A DNA stretch of 64,000 bases from an uncultured Lachnospiraceae bacterium. Lineage in GTDB: Bacteria > Bacillota > Clostridia > Lachnospirales > Lachnospiraceae. A program made the position numbers and the translations under genes. Where the stretch lies: the NCBI GenBank assembly GCA_947565425.1, contig CANOFW010000004.1, positions 62,001 to 126,000 of the forward strand. The letters run 5' to 3'. Each line of letters opens with the position of its first letter. Within the stretch, counting starts at the first letter, position 1. Of the stretch, positions 36,783 to 45,523 are shown piece by piece. The notes beneath the pieces are model-generated. The model ran no database searches and was not told the DNA's origin. It saw only the letters and a program-made list of their open reading frames with translations.

Positions 36783-36906
36783 TAGAAAATTGCTTTTTAA
36801 AATTTTACATTCTCGAATTTGGTTACTGTTCAAACGGGGTTGTCGTAAATGATACTATATCAATCAAAAGAGGCTGTCGCGCTAACATAACTTGCAAGCT
36901 ATGATT

Positions 36907-36951
36907 CGTTCAAAAGGTTTGCATTGCTTCGCAATGTAAACCTTTTGAACG
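36907..36951. repeat. Perfect long hairpin upstream of the dcw promoter
   Basis: A 21-bp stem, CGTTCAAAAGGTTTGCATTGC against its complement with one G-T pair, surrounds a three-base loop. It lies in the 471-bp gap between mraZ and the Spo0E-like gene, 105 bases downstream of the Spo0E-like terminator start. The stretch between that terminator and this hairpin (TTTTTGTGTTACAAGAAAACC on the minus strand) faintly resembles Family 1 copy G. No ORF is present. Confidence 0.8.
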
Positions 36952-36980
36952 AGTAAATACGGAAGGTTTTCTTGTAACAC

Positions 36981-37011
36981 AAAAAGAGCCCTGATATTCA
37001 AGGCTCTTTCT
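36981..37011 (-). terminator. Intrinsic terminator of the Spo0E-like gene
   Basis: On the minus strand AAAGAGCC pairs with GGGCTCTTT around a loop of about 10 bases and continues as TTTTTG. It lies 99 bases after the stop at 37110. Confidence 0.8.
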
Positions 37012-37109
37012 TATTACCATATTCTATTGTCTTTTTCTCACCGCTGGGCAACCTAGACTTATTATTCTGTCTCAATAAGCTCTATCTGAGGCTCTTGCAT
37101 TTTCATGCG

Positions 37110-37298
37110 CTAAGTCATATACCCACATTTCTCAAGGTGATATTTCTCTTTTGAATATCGCATGTAGTCTTCAATGAGACGATCTAGCCGAACACTAGTC
37201 TGATAACACTTTTCAGCATTGATGCCGTCTGCTGCCACTACATCCAACTCTTTTCGTACAATCTCAATTTCCTTTTGTAGCTCACCTAATTTTTCCAT
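37110..37298 (-). CDS. Spo0E-like aspartyl-phosphate phosphatase
   Basis: Small Spo0E-type proteins remove phosphate from Spo0A-P and delay sporulation. The 62-residue product is two predicted helices: a first amphipathic helix (MEKLGELQKEIEIVRKEL) and a second carrying SVRLDRLIEDYMRY, which fits the S-x-x-LD-x-LI-x-x-Y signature of the family. The frame opens at 37349, but the ATG at 37298 has AGGAG seven bases upstream and gives normal family length. Together with the 0A-box at spoIIGA it implies a working or recently working Spo0A pathway. Confidence 0.8.
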   Translation of the reverse strand: MEKLGELQKEIEIVRKELDVVAADGINAEKCYQTSVRLDRLIEDYMRYSKEKYHLEKCGYMT

Positions 37299-37417
37299 CT
37301 CCCTGCTCCTTGTCCTTTGCATCCTTAATTGTAATCTCTTTTTGTGCAAAAATCAAACGAAAATCGCTATTTTTTTACAGGAGATTTCGACAGAAAAGGC
37401 TTTTATTCGACAATCTT

Positions 37418-38020
37418 CTAATGAGCTGCAACACTTGGTTTCCTTGACGTCCCTCTTTGCACCAGCAAAAGAACTGCCTCCACCACCTGATGACAGAGGG
37501 CTACAATCTGGCGACAATCTTCTTCGACAGTATTCTTCAATTTTATATATGCTTCGTGTTGTTTCCTGATAAAATTACAAATTGCTTCCGGACTGTTAAG
37601 GTTTTGCATGGACTTGCGAATATGAGGCTGATTCTGCTCCGCCTCCCCGCTCTGAATATAATCCTTCAGGCTGTCCTTCAGATGCTTTTCATAAATGCAG
37701 TGATCTTTCAAATTCCCGGTAAACGTAGCATTATGAGGAAACGTAAAGTAATCTGCAATATAATGAATCATTTCTCCCAGATTGCGGTAAAACACCCGCA
37801 TATTAATCTTAGATGACTGCCGAAGCTCCACCAGTTTCTTCAGTTCACTCTGAATCTTGGGAAAAGTTCCCTCAATTTCATGCTTTACTGTTAAAAAAGA
37901 TGGTTTACAGTCCGGCAGGATACTTCCCAGATAGAAAGCTTTCTTATGCTTCACTAGATCCTGTTCTTCCAGACTTCCTACAATATACTTCGCCAATGAT
38001 ATATGAGATTTCTTACGCAT
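37418..38020 (-). CDS. Zinc-dependent phospholipase C family protein
   Basis: The 200-residue product matches the short, soluble form of the zinc-dependent phospholipase C/S1-P1 fold. It has an early histidine (KKSHISLAKYIV), LGSILPDCKP, the metal block LGEMIHYIADYFTFPHN and further histidines (YEKHLKD). There is no signal peptide, unlike secreted phospholipases, so the cytoplasmic substrate is unknown. The ATG at 38020 follows AGGAGG-like sequence. Clostridial genomes often carry such proteins annotated only by this fold. Confidence 0.75.
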   Translation of the reverse strand: MRKKSHISLAKYIVGSLEEQDLVKHKKAFYLGSILPDCKPSFLTVKHEIEGTFPKIQSELKKLVELRQSSKINMRVFYRNLGEMIHYIADYFTFPHNATFTGNLKDHCIYEKHLKDSLKDYIQSGEAEQNQPHIRKSMQNLNSPEAICNFIRKQHEAYIKLKNTVEEDCRQIVALCHQVVEAVLLLVQRGTSRKPSVAAH

Positions 38021-38149
38021 TTTTTCCTCCTGTACTTCCCATTCTGCATTTCAGTCCTATTCTACTTCCAGTCATTTGAGAATACAAGTACTTTTATCAT
38101 TTCTTTTGTAAATTTTTTGTAAACTTTTCATTAAGTTATAAGGATACTC

Positions 38150-38467
38150 TTATTTACATTGACAATCAAAGCTTGCACATTCTGTCTCAGCGCAGCAGCA
38201 TGCATTGCTTCCGGCAATGCCAATTTCCTCAGCCTGACACTTGCATCCTTCGTTAAAACGGCAATTTTCTGCCTGGCAGCCTACACGGGTATCCGGCGTT
38301 CCATGCTGCACCGAATTTGTCATACTTTCACTTCTCTCCCGGAAACTCTCACAACAAGTTTCATTGGGCTTGCCTGCATCCTGCCCGCCTACCATTATAT
38401 CGCTCTTAGAACAAAGTCTGTCATCATTGTACGCACAATTTGTTACGGTACATTTTAAACGTGTCAT
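38150..38467 (-). CDS. Protein with two DUF1540 cysteine-rich domains
   Basis: The 105-residue protein has two copies of the DUF1540 pattern. The first is LKCTVTNCAYNDDRLCSKSD with a distal TCCESF; the second is VGCQAENCRFNEGCKCQAEE with ACCCAETECASF. The many cysteines suggest zinc binding. DUF1540 proteins are common in spore-forming Clostridia, but their function is not established. The ATG at 38467 follows AAAGGAG. A structured leader with a small ORF lies immediately upstream. Confidence 0.85.
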   Translation of the reverse strand: MTRLKCTVTNCAYNDDRLCSKSDIMVGGQDAGKPNETCCESFRERSESMTNSVQHGTPDTRVGCQAENCRFNEGCKCQAEEIGIAGSNACCCAETECASFDCQCK

Positions 38468-38483
38468 TTTGAAATCTCCTTTC

Positions 38484-38603
38484 TCACGCCGTCTCTACGG
38501 CTACTTTATTGTTCAAGAACGCCGTCGGCGCTCTTGCTGCGGAGTGCGGGTCAGCTTTGCTGATATAAACAACTCCGCAGAGCTGCCGTATCGTATACTT
38601 CAT
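38484..38603 (-). other. GC-rich hairpin leader with a 39-codon ORF before the DUF1540 gene
   Basis: On the minus strand CTGCGGAGT pairs with ACTCCGCAG across an inner stem TCAGC/GCTGA. It is followed by GCGCCG-A-CGGCG and GCCGT-agag-ACGGC hairpins. The same stretch can be read as a 39-codon ORF from an ATG at 38603 (after GTG; AAAGGAG 14 bases upstream) that ends 16 bases before the DUF1540 start. Whether this is a leader peptide, an RNA element or a repeat is not clear. The rest of the 278-bp gap shows nothing else. Confidence 0.45.
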
Positions 38604-38745
38604 CACAAATACAACAGCTCCTTTATCAGTATCAAGAGATTTGCTATTTTTTATGCATGGCAAGAACTACCACTGACACGAAAAAATTTTTAAAATCATT
38701 TCATCCTCGCACACTGGACAGATTGAACGCAAATGACAGTCCACA

Positions 38746-40713
38746 TTATTTCTTTTCTTCCTGCACTTCCTCTTTACGGATCTCCTTGGTACGAATTTCC
38801 TCACAAATCTGGTCGATAAATGCATCCAGCGTTTTCACACCTTCATCCCCTGCAAACCGGCTCCTCACAGATACGGTATGCTGTTCTTCCTCCTGCTGCC
38901 CTACAACAAGCATATAAGGAAGTTTATCTAAGCGCGCCTCGCGGATTTTATAGCCAATCTTCTCCGAACGGTTATCTACGGTACAGAGAATTCCATGAGC
39001 TTTCAACTCTTTTTCCACCTGCGCAGCATAATTTTCATATTTGTCTGAGATTGGCAATACGCGCACCTGTTCCGGACACAGCCAGGTCGGGAATTTCCCT
39101 GCATATTTCTCAATAAGCCATGCCAACGTGCGCTCATAACATCCCATAGATGTTCTGTGAATGATATAAGGCCGTACCTTATCGCCATTAGCGTCAATAT
39201 AATACATATCAAACTGCTCGGCAAGCAGTGCATCCCACTGGATGGTAATCATCGTGTCTTCCTTGCCATAAACATTCTTGGTATTGATGTCAATCTTAGG
39301 GCCATAAAAGGCAGCTTCTCCTGTATCCTCCGTGAACGGAATCTCCAGTTCCACCATAATGTCGCGCATATGCTGCTGCGTTTCCTCCCAGACCTCTGGC
39401 TCGCCAATATATTTCTCTCGATTATCCGGATCCCATTTTGAGAGGTGATAAGTGACGTCTTCCTCCACACCTAACGTAGACAGGCAGTATTTCGCCAAGG
39501 CCAAACATCGTTTGAACTCTTCCACCATCTGATCTGGGCGTACAATCAAATGTCCCTCTGAAATCGTAAACTGACGCACGCGGGTCAGCCCGTGCATTTC
39601 TCCGGAATCCTCGTTGCGGAACAACGTGGACGTCTCACTGTAGCGCAAAGGCAAATCGCGATAAGAGTGCTGCTCTGCCTTATACACATAATATTGGAAC
39701 GGACAAGTCATAGGACGCAATGCCAGCACCTCTTTGTCCTTCTCCTCGTTTCCAAGTACAAACATGCCGTCGGTATAATGATCCCAATGACCGGAAATTT
39801 TGTACAAATCAGACTTCGCCATCAACGGCGTCTTAGTCCGAATATAGCCCCATTCATTGTCCTCAAGGTCTTCAATCCAACGCTGCATGGTCTGAACCAC
39901 CTTGGCGCCCTTAGGCATCAAAAGCGGCAGCCCCTGTCCAATCACATCGACTGTCGTAAATAATTTCATCTCACGCCCCAGCTTATTGTGATCGCGCTTC
40001 TTAATATCTTCTAAATGCTCCAGATACGCATTTAACTCATCCTTCGTAGCAAATGCCGTACCATAAATTCTCTGAAGCTGCGCCTTATTGGAATCTCCCC
40101 GCCAATACGCCATAGAAGAAGAAATCAGTTTAAACGCCTTAATCGGTTTTGTACTCATCAAATGCGGTCCTGCACATAAATCCGTAAACGCTTCCCCCTG
40201 ACTGTAAAAAGATATTTCTGCATCTTCCGGTAAATCCTCAATTAACTCTACCTTATAGGGCTCCTGCCTCTCCTGCATAAAATGAATTGCCTCTGCTCTG
40301 GGCAGTGTAAATTTCTGCAAGCGATTTCCCGCCTTGATTATCTTCTTCATTTCTTTTTCCAGCTTATCCAAATCCTCTCTGGAAAACGGCTCAGCCTCGA
40401 AATCATAATAAAATCCTTCCTCTATGGATGGTCCGATCGCAAGCTTTGCCTCTGGAAATAATCGTTTCACTGCCTCCGCCAACACATGGGAACATGTATG
40501 ACGCACCGTACGCAATCCTTCGGCATCCTTCTGTGTCAGTATATTTAATTCGCTGTCACTGTCCACAATTGTTCGCAAATCAACGACCTCACCATTTACT
40601 TCACCAGCGCACGCTGCTCTTGCCAATCCTTCACTGATATCTAACGCAATATCATAAACGCTTTTTGCCTCACTGTACTCCTTGACGGAGCCATCTTTCA
40701 ATGTAACTTTCAT
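38746..40713 (-). CDS. thrS: Threonyl-tRNA synthetase
   Basis: ThrRS charges tRNA-Thr. The 655-residue protein has the N-terminal TGS domain (residues 1-60), the editing domain with HTCSHVLAEAVK and a later EGFYYDF. The class II catalytic core has the zinc cysteine in RPMTCPFQYYVYK and histidines in the QHSYRDLP and IIHRTSMG blocks. A C-terminal anticodon-binding domain (VRVLPISDKYENYA) ends the protein. The ATG at 40713 follows AAAGGAG. A T-box riboswitch with Thr specifier lies upstream. An unusual repeat lies between the T-box and this gene. Confidence 0.98.
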   Translation of the reverse strand: MKVTLKDGSVKEYSEAKSVYDIALDISEGLARAACAGEVNGEVVDLRTIVDSDSELNILTQKDAEGLRTVRHTCSHVLAEAVKRLFPEAKLAIGPSIEEGFYYDFEAEPFSREDLDKLEKEMKKIIKAGNRLQKFTLPRAEAIHFMQERQEPYKVELIEDLPEDAEISFYSQGEAFTDLCAGPHLMSTKPIKAFKLISSSMAYWRGDSNKAQLQRIYGTAFATKDELNAYLEHLEDIKKRDHNKLGREMKLFTTVDVIGQGLPLLMPKGAKVVQTMQRWIEDLEDNEWGYIRTKTPLMAKSDLYKISGHWDHYTDGMFVLGNEEKDKEVLALRPMTCPFQYYVYKAEQHSYRDLPLRYSETSTLFRNEDSGEMHGLTRVRQFTISEGHLIVRPDQMVEEFKRCLALAKYCLSTLGVEEDVTYHLSKWDPDNREKYIGEPEVWEETQQHMRDIMVELEIPFTEDTGEAAFYGPKIDINTKNVYGKEDTMITIQWDALLAEQFDMYYIDANGDKVRPYIIHRTSMGCYERTLAWLIEKYAGKFPTWLCPEQVRVLPISDKYENYAAQVEKELKAHGILCTVDNRSEKIGYKIREARLDKLPYMLVVGQQEEEQHTVSVRSRFAGDEGVKTLDAFIDQICEEIRTKEIRKEEVQEEKK

Positions 40714-40743
40714 CTTATTCTCCTTTCATGTTTGCCTCATAGA

Positions 40744-40934
40744 GAACAAAGCGGACAAGTCCGCATCAACTCCCTAAATCCCTCATTCATGAGGGACTTG
40801 GACGATTTGCTGCGCCGAGCACAGTCGCTTTAGCGACATATTTCCTCTTGTGCGAGTGCGCATAATTATTTTTATCTTATAGGAAAGGCACTTTCACACG
40901 TTAGTGTTACAAGGACTTTTCTATAAGATAAAAA
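40744..40934 (-). repeat. Family 1 terminator-linked structured repeat, copy D (between T-box and thrS)
   Basis: This complete copy begins GAACAAAGCGGACAAGTCCGC, the compensated form of the first hairpin. It has a variable hairpin TCCCTCAT-tc-ATGAGGGA, the core GCGCCGAGCACAGTCGC and the terminal hairpin with CACAC-gtta-GTGTt. It starts at the T-tract of the T-box terminator and ends 31 bases before the thrS ATG. It is therefore part of the thrS mRNA leader only when the T-box antiterminates. Confidence 0.88.
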
Positions 40935-41212
40935 TATCCCATGCACTGCCTACGGCAACGCATGGGACGTTATATACGCGGTTCCACCCTGCTTGTCTTA
41001 TTCCATAGCTGGAAAGACCTCTCTTCTTGACGATAACGGAGTCACCGTGCTTTATTAAAGCCGCTCTAAGGTGGTCTTCTGCTGTTTCCTGCCATGCCGC
41101 TTCCAGCACCAGGGCATCAACCCATAGGCGGCATTCTCTGCTCACGCTCGCAATTCAATCTTGCGAAACATTCGACATTTCACAGCGTACTCTTCTTATC
41201 AACGCTTTCTCT
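40930..41212 (-). promoter_or_regulatory. T-box riboswitch (threonine) with terminator
   Basis: Minus strand, 5' to 3': stem I with the GTTGATAAGAAGAGTACGC-type K-turn region and GGTGCTGG loop, a specifier region AGACCACC containing Thr codon ACC, and the conserved T-box AGGGTGGAACCGCG (40977-40990). The terminator follows, GTCCCATGC pairing with GCATGGGAT, then TTTTT (40930-40968). Uncharged tRNA-Thr should stabilise the antiterminator and switch thrS on. Confidence 0.93.
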
Positions 41213-41219
41213 CGTTAGT

Positions 41220-41248
41220 ATTGTAGCCTCTTTTCTCCATTCTGTAAA
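41220..41248 (-). promoter_or_regulatory. Promoter of the thrS T-box leader
   Basis: On the minus strand TTTACA (41243-41248) and TACAAT (41220-41225) are 17 bases apart, which places transcription start at about 41213, at the 5' end of stem I. Confidence 0.82.
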
Positions 41249-41272
41249 GAGAAAATTTTACCAACTGTTACA

Positions 41273-41779
41273 CTACTTATTTCTGCCACAACATTTCTTA
41301 TACTTCTTACCGCTTCCGCAAGGACAGGGATCATTGGGATAAATCTTCTGTTCCTTGATCACCGTACCTGACTTTTTCTGCTCTAAATATAACCGATGAC
41401 GGGTATCCTCGTCAAAGATTTCTTCCCACTGTGGAAGTTCATAAAGCCAGTCCGCTTTGGCGTCTACCATATTTTTGTAGAGCTTTTCCTTATCAAATAT
41501 TAGATTGACCTTTGTATCCTCATCCATTTCCTCAATGGGATTCGCCTCTACTAAGCTCTCGTTGATTCCATCCAGAAAACCGACCATTTCCATGAGCGTA
41601 ATGCCATATCGCTCCGCCAGTTCCTTCACAGTCCCTTCCACTGCCTCATCCGGATTATCCAGCAATTTTTCATAAACTCCTTTCTCCAGCAAAAAATATC
41701 TCTGCCAGAAACGCTGAATCTCTCCTTTGGTTGCCTCCTGATTATAGGCAACGCTTCTCCACTCTTCCAATATCGACAT
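41273..41779 (-). CDS. SEC-C motif protein of unknown function
   Basis: The 168-residue protein ends with a SEC-C zinc motif, [16 protein letters not shown], like the C-terminus of SecA. The rest is a helical, acidic domain without membrane segments that I do not recognise; it includes [23 protein letters not shown]. In SecA the motif binds SecB or ribosomes; stand-alone SEC-C proteins have unknown roles. The ATG at 41779 lies 33 bases downstream of the chemoreceptor stop, so they may share a transcript. Confidence 0.8.
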   Translation of the reverse strand: MSILEEWRSVAYNQEATKGEIQRFWQRYFLLEKGVYEKLLDNPDEAVEGTVKELAERYGITLMEMVGFLDGINESLVEANPIEEMDEDTKVNLIFDKEKLYKNMVDAKADWLYELPQWEEIFDEDTRHRLYLEQKKSGTVIKEQKIYPNDPCPCGSGKKYKKCCGRNK

Positions 41780-41812
41780 ATCAAAACCATCCTTTACTAA
41801 ATATTTAACAAT

Positions 41813-43525
41813 TTATACCTTTTTAAACCTCTCAACTTCGCCATTCAGCTCCCTGGAAATGCTCTGGCTGTTCTGCGTCTCCTTCTGGATATGCGCCATC
41901 GCCTCCACAAGACTTCCCGTGTTCTCCGCAACATTCGAGACACCTTTTGCGCTCTCATCTACGGTTGTGGCAATATCATTGATTCCCACATTTATACGCT
42001 GCATCGTCACCTGCATCTCTGAGGTTCCGCTGGCAAACTCGGTCAAAATCGCATCCATGTCCTCTGCATCGTGGTGGTAATTGTTGGCAACATCCACGAA
42101 CCCATCATAATCCTTCATAACGTTTTCGTCAATAAACTGTAACATATTCTCGGCATTCTGCGCTAATTTCCCCACCGCAGCAGTCACCAGATTGCTAATA
42201 CTTTGAATATTATTGGCAGCATCTCTGCTGTTATCCGCCAACACACGAATTTCGTCTGCTACTACGGCAAATCCCTTTCCCGCATCTCCGGCTCTTGCAG
42301 CCTCTATGGATGCATTCAACGCAAGAAGATTGGTCTGGCTGCTGATGTCAAGAATATCACCGGTCAGCTCATTGATTCTGCCGACACTCTTACTCTCCTC
42401 TACCGCCTGTTCCAACATAGCGCGAATCTCCTCAATCATCTCACTGGCTGCTGACTTACTGCCAATCGCCGCTTTACGGATTGTCTGTGCTCTAATTTTA
42501 ATCTGTTCTACAAGATCAGCGCCATTCCCTGCCCGGTCAGCCATTCGCTTAACTTTTTTATAAATATCATCGCTTCCGTCCGTAATCTGTTCTAAGCTCG
42601 CTGAAACTTCCTCCATACTCGCCGCCAACTGTTCCATAGCAGCCGATACGCTGTTTACATTCTCATTGGACAAATTCACCCTATCGGTAATTGTGTCTGC
42701 TGATTCCATCATGCGCGCAGATTCACCTTTTATCTTCTTCATCAACGACTGAAGCTGCTCAATAAATCCATTGACACCGCTAACGAGCTGACCCACCTCA
42801 TCCTGGGTCTTGACGGTGATACGTTCCGTCAAGTCACCCTCGTCTTTTTGGATCTTCTCCACAATCTGATTCAAGTGACCACTTGCCTTCCTCGCTGGAC
42901 CGGCAATCGTGCGCACCACAATCAGAAATGTCGCACCTACCATAAGGATAAACACCAGTATCATTGTCAGATTGAAAATGTATGTACCAAATATTTTTGA
43001 ATTTATCTTTGTTGCTACAAGGTTGATTCTGCTCTCCATAGCCTCTGTATAAGCAGCTTTACACGAGTCAAGCACTTCCCTTTTCTCTCTGGACTCCCTG
43101 AGAATCTCCAACGTCTTGATGTTGTCTCCCTGTCCCACTACCTCAGCCGCCTGGATTCCCAATGTCATAAACTCCTCAAATTGCTCCTTGTAAGAGGTAA
43201 AATTGTCATTCAGCAAAGAATCATTCGTCTGCCGGCACAATGCATCCATTTTATCCAAATATACCTGCAAATTCTCCGCTTTCTCTTCTATCTTCTCCAC
43301 GCCCTGCGCTTTCAATTTCCCGGATTCCATAAGCCCCCGGAATTCCTGTGCCTGCACAGACATCTGCCCTTCTATCTTCTGTAACTCCAGATAGATCTCT
43401 GCAATCTCACCATTTCTGTCACTTATCTCAGAAAGAGCCATCACATTTGCCACACTGAACGCCAGAAAAAACAACGACAAAATCCCCAACAGAACAATTA
43501 CTTTTGCTCCAATCCGTTTTTTCAT
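41813..43525 (-). CDS. Methyl-accepting chemotaxis protein with HAMP domain
   Basis: The 570-residue chemoreceptor has an N-terminal membrane helix (residues 8-30) and a four-helix-bundle type sensor (to about residue 185). A second membrane helix follows at about 186-210, then HAMP ([20 protein letters not shown]) and the signalling coiled coil with tip [21 protein letters not shown]. It differs from the receptor at 22836 in sensor sequence. The ligand is unknown. Confidence 0.94.
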   Translation of the reverse strand: MKKRIGAKVIVLLGILSLFFLAFSVANVMALSEISDRNGEIAEIYLELQKIEGQMSVQAQEFRGLMESGKLKAQGVEKIEEKAENLQVYLDKMDALCRQTNDSLLNDNFTSYKEQFEEFMTLGIQAAEVVGQGDNIKTLEILRESREKREVLDSCKAAYTEAMESRINLVATKINSKIFGTYIFNLTMILVFILMVGATFLIVVRTIAGPARKASGHLNQIVEKIQKDEGDLTERITVKTQDEVGQLVSGVNGFIEQLQSLMKKIKGESARMMESADTITDRVNLSNENVNSVSAAMEQLAASMEEVSASLEQITDGSDDIYKKVKRMADRAGNGADLVEQIKIRAQTIRKAAIGSKSAASEMIEEIRAMLEQAVEESKSVGRINELTGDILDISSQTNLLALNASIEAARAGDAGKGFAVVADEIRVLADNSRDAANNIQSISNLVTAAVGKLAQNAENMLQFIDENVMKDYDGFVDVANNYHHDAEDMDAILTEFASGTSEMQVTMQRINVGINDIATTVDESAKGVSNVAENTGSLVEAMAHIQKETQNSQSISRELNGEVERFKKV

Positions 43526-43576
43526 CCTTCTCCTCCTTTGCAGTTGCCATCAAGATTCTTAAAGCACCTATTATAG

Positions 43577-44443
43577 TTACGATAATTTCTTGGCACAGGC
43601 TACCGCCAAAGAACCAGGTCCTATGTGACATGCCACGCTCAATGACAATGGATCAACGACCTCTACTTCCCGCCCTGGAATTGCATCTTCAATCTGCGCT
43701 TTGAAATCCAAGGCTGCCTCTCTATCTTTCGTATATGCCACAAAAATATGCATATTCTCCCCCGTTTCATCCCCAAATCTTTTGGCAAAGTCACTCTTAA
43801 TCGCCTCAATCATAAGCATTCTTGCCTGCTTGACAGTCCTTGCCTTCGCATAACTGTCCAACTTCTCCCCCTGAATCTGCAATACCGGCTTGAGCTTGAG
43901 CAATGTACCCAGCGCTGCCGCTGCCGGCGTAAGGCGTCCGCCTTTTTTCAGATAGTACAATGTATCTACCATGATATAAATACTGGAATCATACTTCGTC
44001 TCTTCCAGATAATCTTTGATCTCCTTCGCACTTTTCCCGCGCTTCGCCAATTCCAACGCATCCTCTACCGCCTGTCTCTGCGTGACTGAAATACGTTGAT
44101 TATTTACTACTTGGACCTTTCCCTCATATTCCTGCGCCAGTACAAGCGCCGTCTCACAAGAGCTGCTCAGCCCGCTGGACATAGGAATATGCACAATTTC
44201 CTCATATTCCCCAAGCAGTTCATCCCATAAATCCGTTACTGAACCGACAGCGGGCATTGAGGTAGAGATATCCGCATTTCCTTCAAGCTTCTCATAAAAC
44301 TGTTCCTGTGTAAGTGATATATCTTCAAAATATGTTTCGCCATTTATAAAAAAAGGCATCGGCAACACGCGTATTCCATACGCCTTCGCCTGCTCCTGGG
44401 TAATTCCGCTATTACTGTCCGTTACTACTGCAATCTTTCCCAC
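43577..44443 (-). CDS. DegV family fatty-acid-binding protein
   Basis: DegV/FakB-like proteins bind a fatty acid and present it to the FakA kinase for acyl phosphate formation. The 288-residue product starts at a GTG (44443) nine bases from GGAGG, giving the normal N-terminus GKIAVVTDSNSGITQEQA. It has the TSMPAVGSVTDLWDELL ligand loop and IPMSSGLSSSCETA; the LKKGGRLTPAAAALGTLL and HIGPGSLAV blocks complete the family pattern. The frame also opens at 44506, but that start has no ribosome site. The gene is 63 bases downstream of the PP-loop ATPase gene and could be read with the dlt-like operon, though a link in function is not evident. Confidence 0.9.
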   Translation of the reverse strand: MGKIAVVTDSNSGITQEQAKAYGIRVLPMPFFINGETYFEDISLTQEQFYEKLEGNADISTSMPAVGSVTDLWDELLGEYEEIVHIPMSSGLSSSCETALVLAQEYEGKVQVVNNQRISVTQRQAVEDALELAKRGKSAKEIKDYLEETKYDSSIYIMVDTLYYLKKGGRLTPAAAALGTLLKLKPVLQIQGEKLDSYAKARTVKQARMLMIEAIKSDFAKRFGDETGENMHIFVAYTKDREAALDFKAQIEDAIPGREVEVVDPLSLSVACHIGPGSLAVACAKKLS

Positions 44444-44506
44444 AGATAGTCCTCCTTTGGTCTTTTCAATATTTTGAATTATACCATATTTTCCACCCAG
44501 ATACAA

Positions 44507-45508
44507 TCATAATCTTTTTTTGAAAGAAATCCTTTTTGAAAACCGCTCTTCTATTTCCGAAGAAATCGTTTGATACGCCTCCCTGTCCGCCTCGCGCTCC
44601 TGTACGGCGTCTTCCAGGGTTATCTTGCCTTCCCTTACCAACTCTGCCAGTTCTCCAGTCCGCACAGGATAGCCATGTTTCTCGAGGCTGCATTTTTCCG
44701 CCATTGGATGTGCCCAACAGTCCGGGTGCGGCACGCTGCCCTTGGGACGAATCCAGCCAATATTCTCTTCTAAAAATCTCATTTTCTCCTCCTCACTCAC
44801 ATCATGGTACATAAAGTAAGAAAGAGACGTCACCTCAGCCTCCGGCAAAAAATCAAGGCAGCTATAACCGTCCAGTTTATCTGTCAGTTTTCCAAACATC
44901 TGATATTCAAACGATTTCAGATTACGGGAAATTTCAAATGGCTCGATGCCTTTTTCCCCATCTGCCGACTGTAAGATCTGGCTCCTTGTCCGCCCATTGA
45001 CGACCAGGGGTATTCCATACTGCGACGCCAGAAGATGACTGTAATAATGGCAGAAATGGAAACAAACGCTGCAAAAATTCTTCATCAATTTCATACTAGC
45101 AGAATAAAACTGTCTGAGCGTGGAATCTTTTACATTTATCCAAATATGCTCCACATCCAGTTTGTCGAGAAGTATTTCAATATTCTGCCGTCCAAAATCC
45201 GTGGCAAACCCATTATCCAACGTATACGTCAATACCCGCATACCATATTTATGTTGCAACTCATATGTAATATACGCGCCGTCCTTTCCACCGCTTAATC
45301 CCGTAATACAATCGTATTTCGCACCATGTTGCGCGGCTTTTTTCTTTGCCGCTTCTACTTCTTTTACAAACTGAGCCTCCAAAGCCTGAAAATCAGAAAA
45401 CTCTTTCCTATGCTCCTCATAAAATCTGCAATAATTACATACATGGTTTTCATCTAGTATAATATTTTGGTAAGTCTCTGGCAATCCACATTTCACACAT
45501 CCGCTCAT
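44507..45508 (-). CDS. PP-loop (N-type ATP pyrophosphatase) family protein, WbpG/amidotransferase-like
   Basis: The 333-residue protein carries the ATP-pyrophosphatase loop LSGGKDG (residues 71-77). A four-cysteine zinc-ribbon start is visible (C4, C7 in CVKCG; C24, C27 in CNYC). More cysteines follow in KNFCSVCFHFC. These features match N-acetyl-sugar amidotransferase (WbpG-like) and related enzymes that adenylate a carbonyl and replace it with an amide or amidine. The ATG at 45508 follows AAAGGAGG and lies 15 bases from the SGNH gene, so it belongs to the operon. It is not part of classical dlt loci. I infer it modifies the transferred group or the acceptor sugar. No ammonia-supplying partner (HisH/HisF type) is next to it. 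Confidence 0.78.
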   Translation of the reverse strand: MSGCVKCGLPETYQNIILDENHVCNYCRFYEEHRKEFSDFQALEAQFVKEVEAAKKKAAQHGAKYDCITGLSGGKDGAYITYELQHKYGMRVLTYTLDNGFATDFGRQNIEILLDKLDVEHIWINVKDSTLRQFYSASMKLMKNFCSVCFHFCHYYSHLLASQYGIPLVVNGRTRSQILQSADGEKGIEPFEISRNLKSFEYQMFGKLTDKLDGYSCLDFLPEAEVTSLSYFMYHDVSEEEKMRFLEENIGWIRPKGSVPHPDCWAHPMAEKCSLEKHGYPVRTGELAELVREGKITLEDAVQEREADREAYQTISSEIEERFSKRISFKKRL

Positions 45509-45523
45509 AAAAGCAAACCTCCT

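Noticed and set aside
37060..37108. A 14-codon ORF after the Spo0E-like gene
   Set aside because: It has no ribosome site and no conservation evidence.
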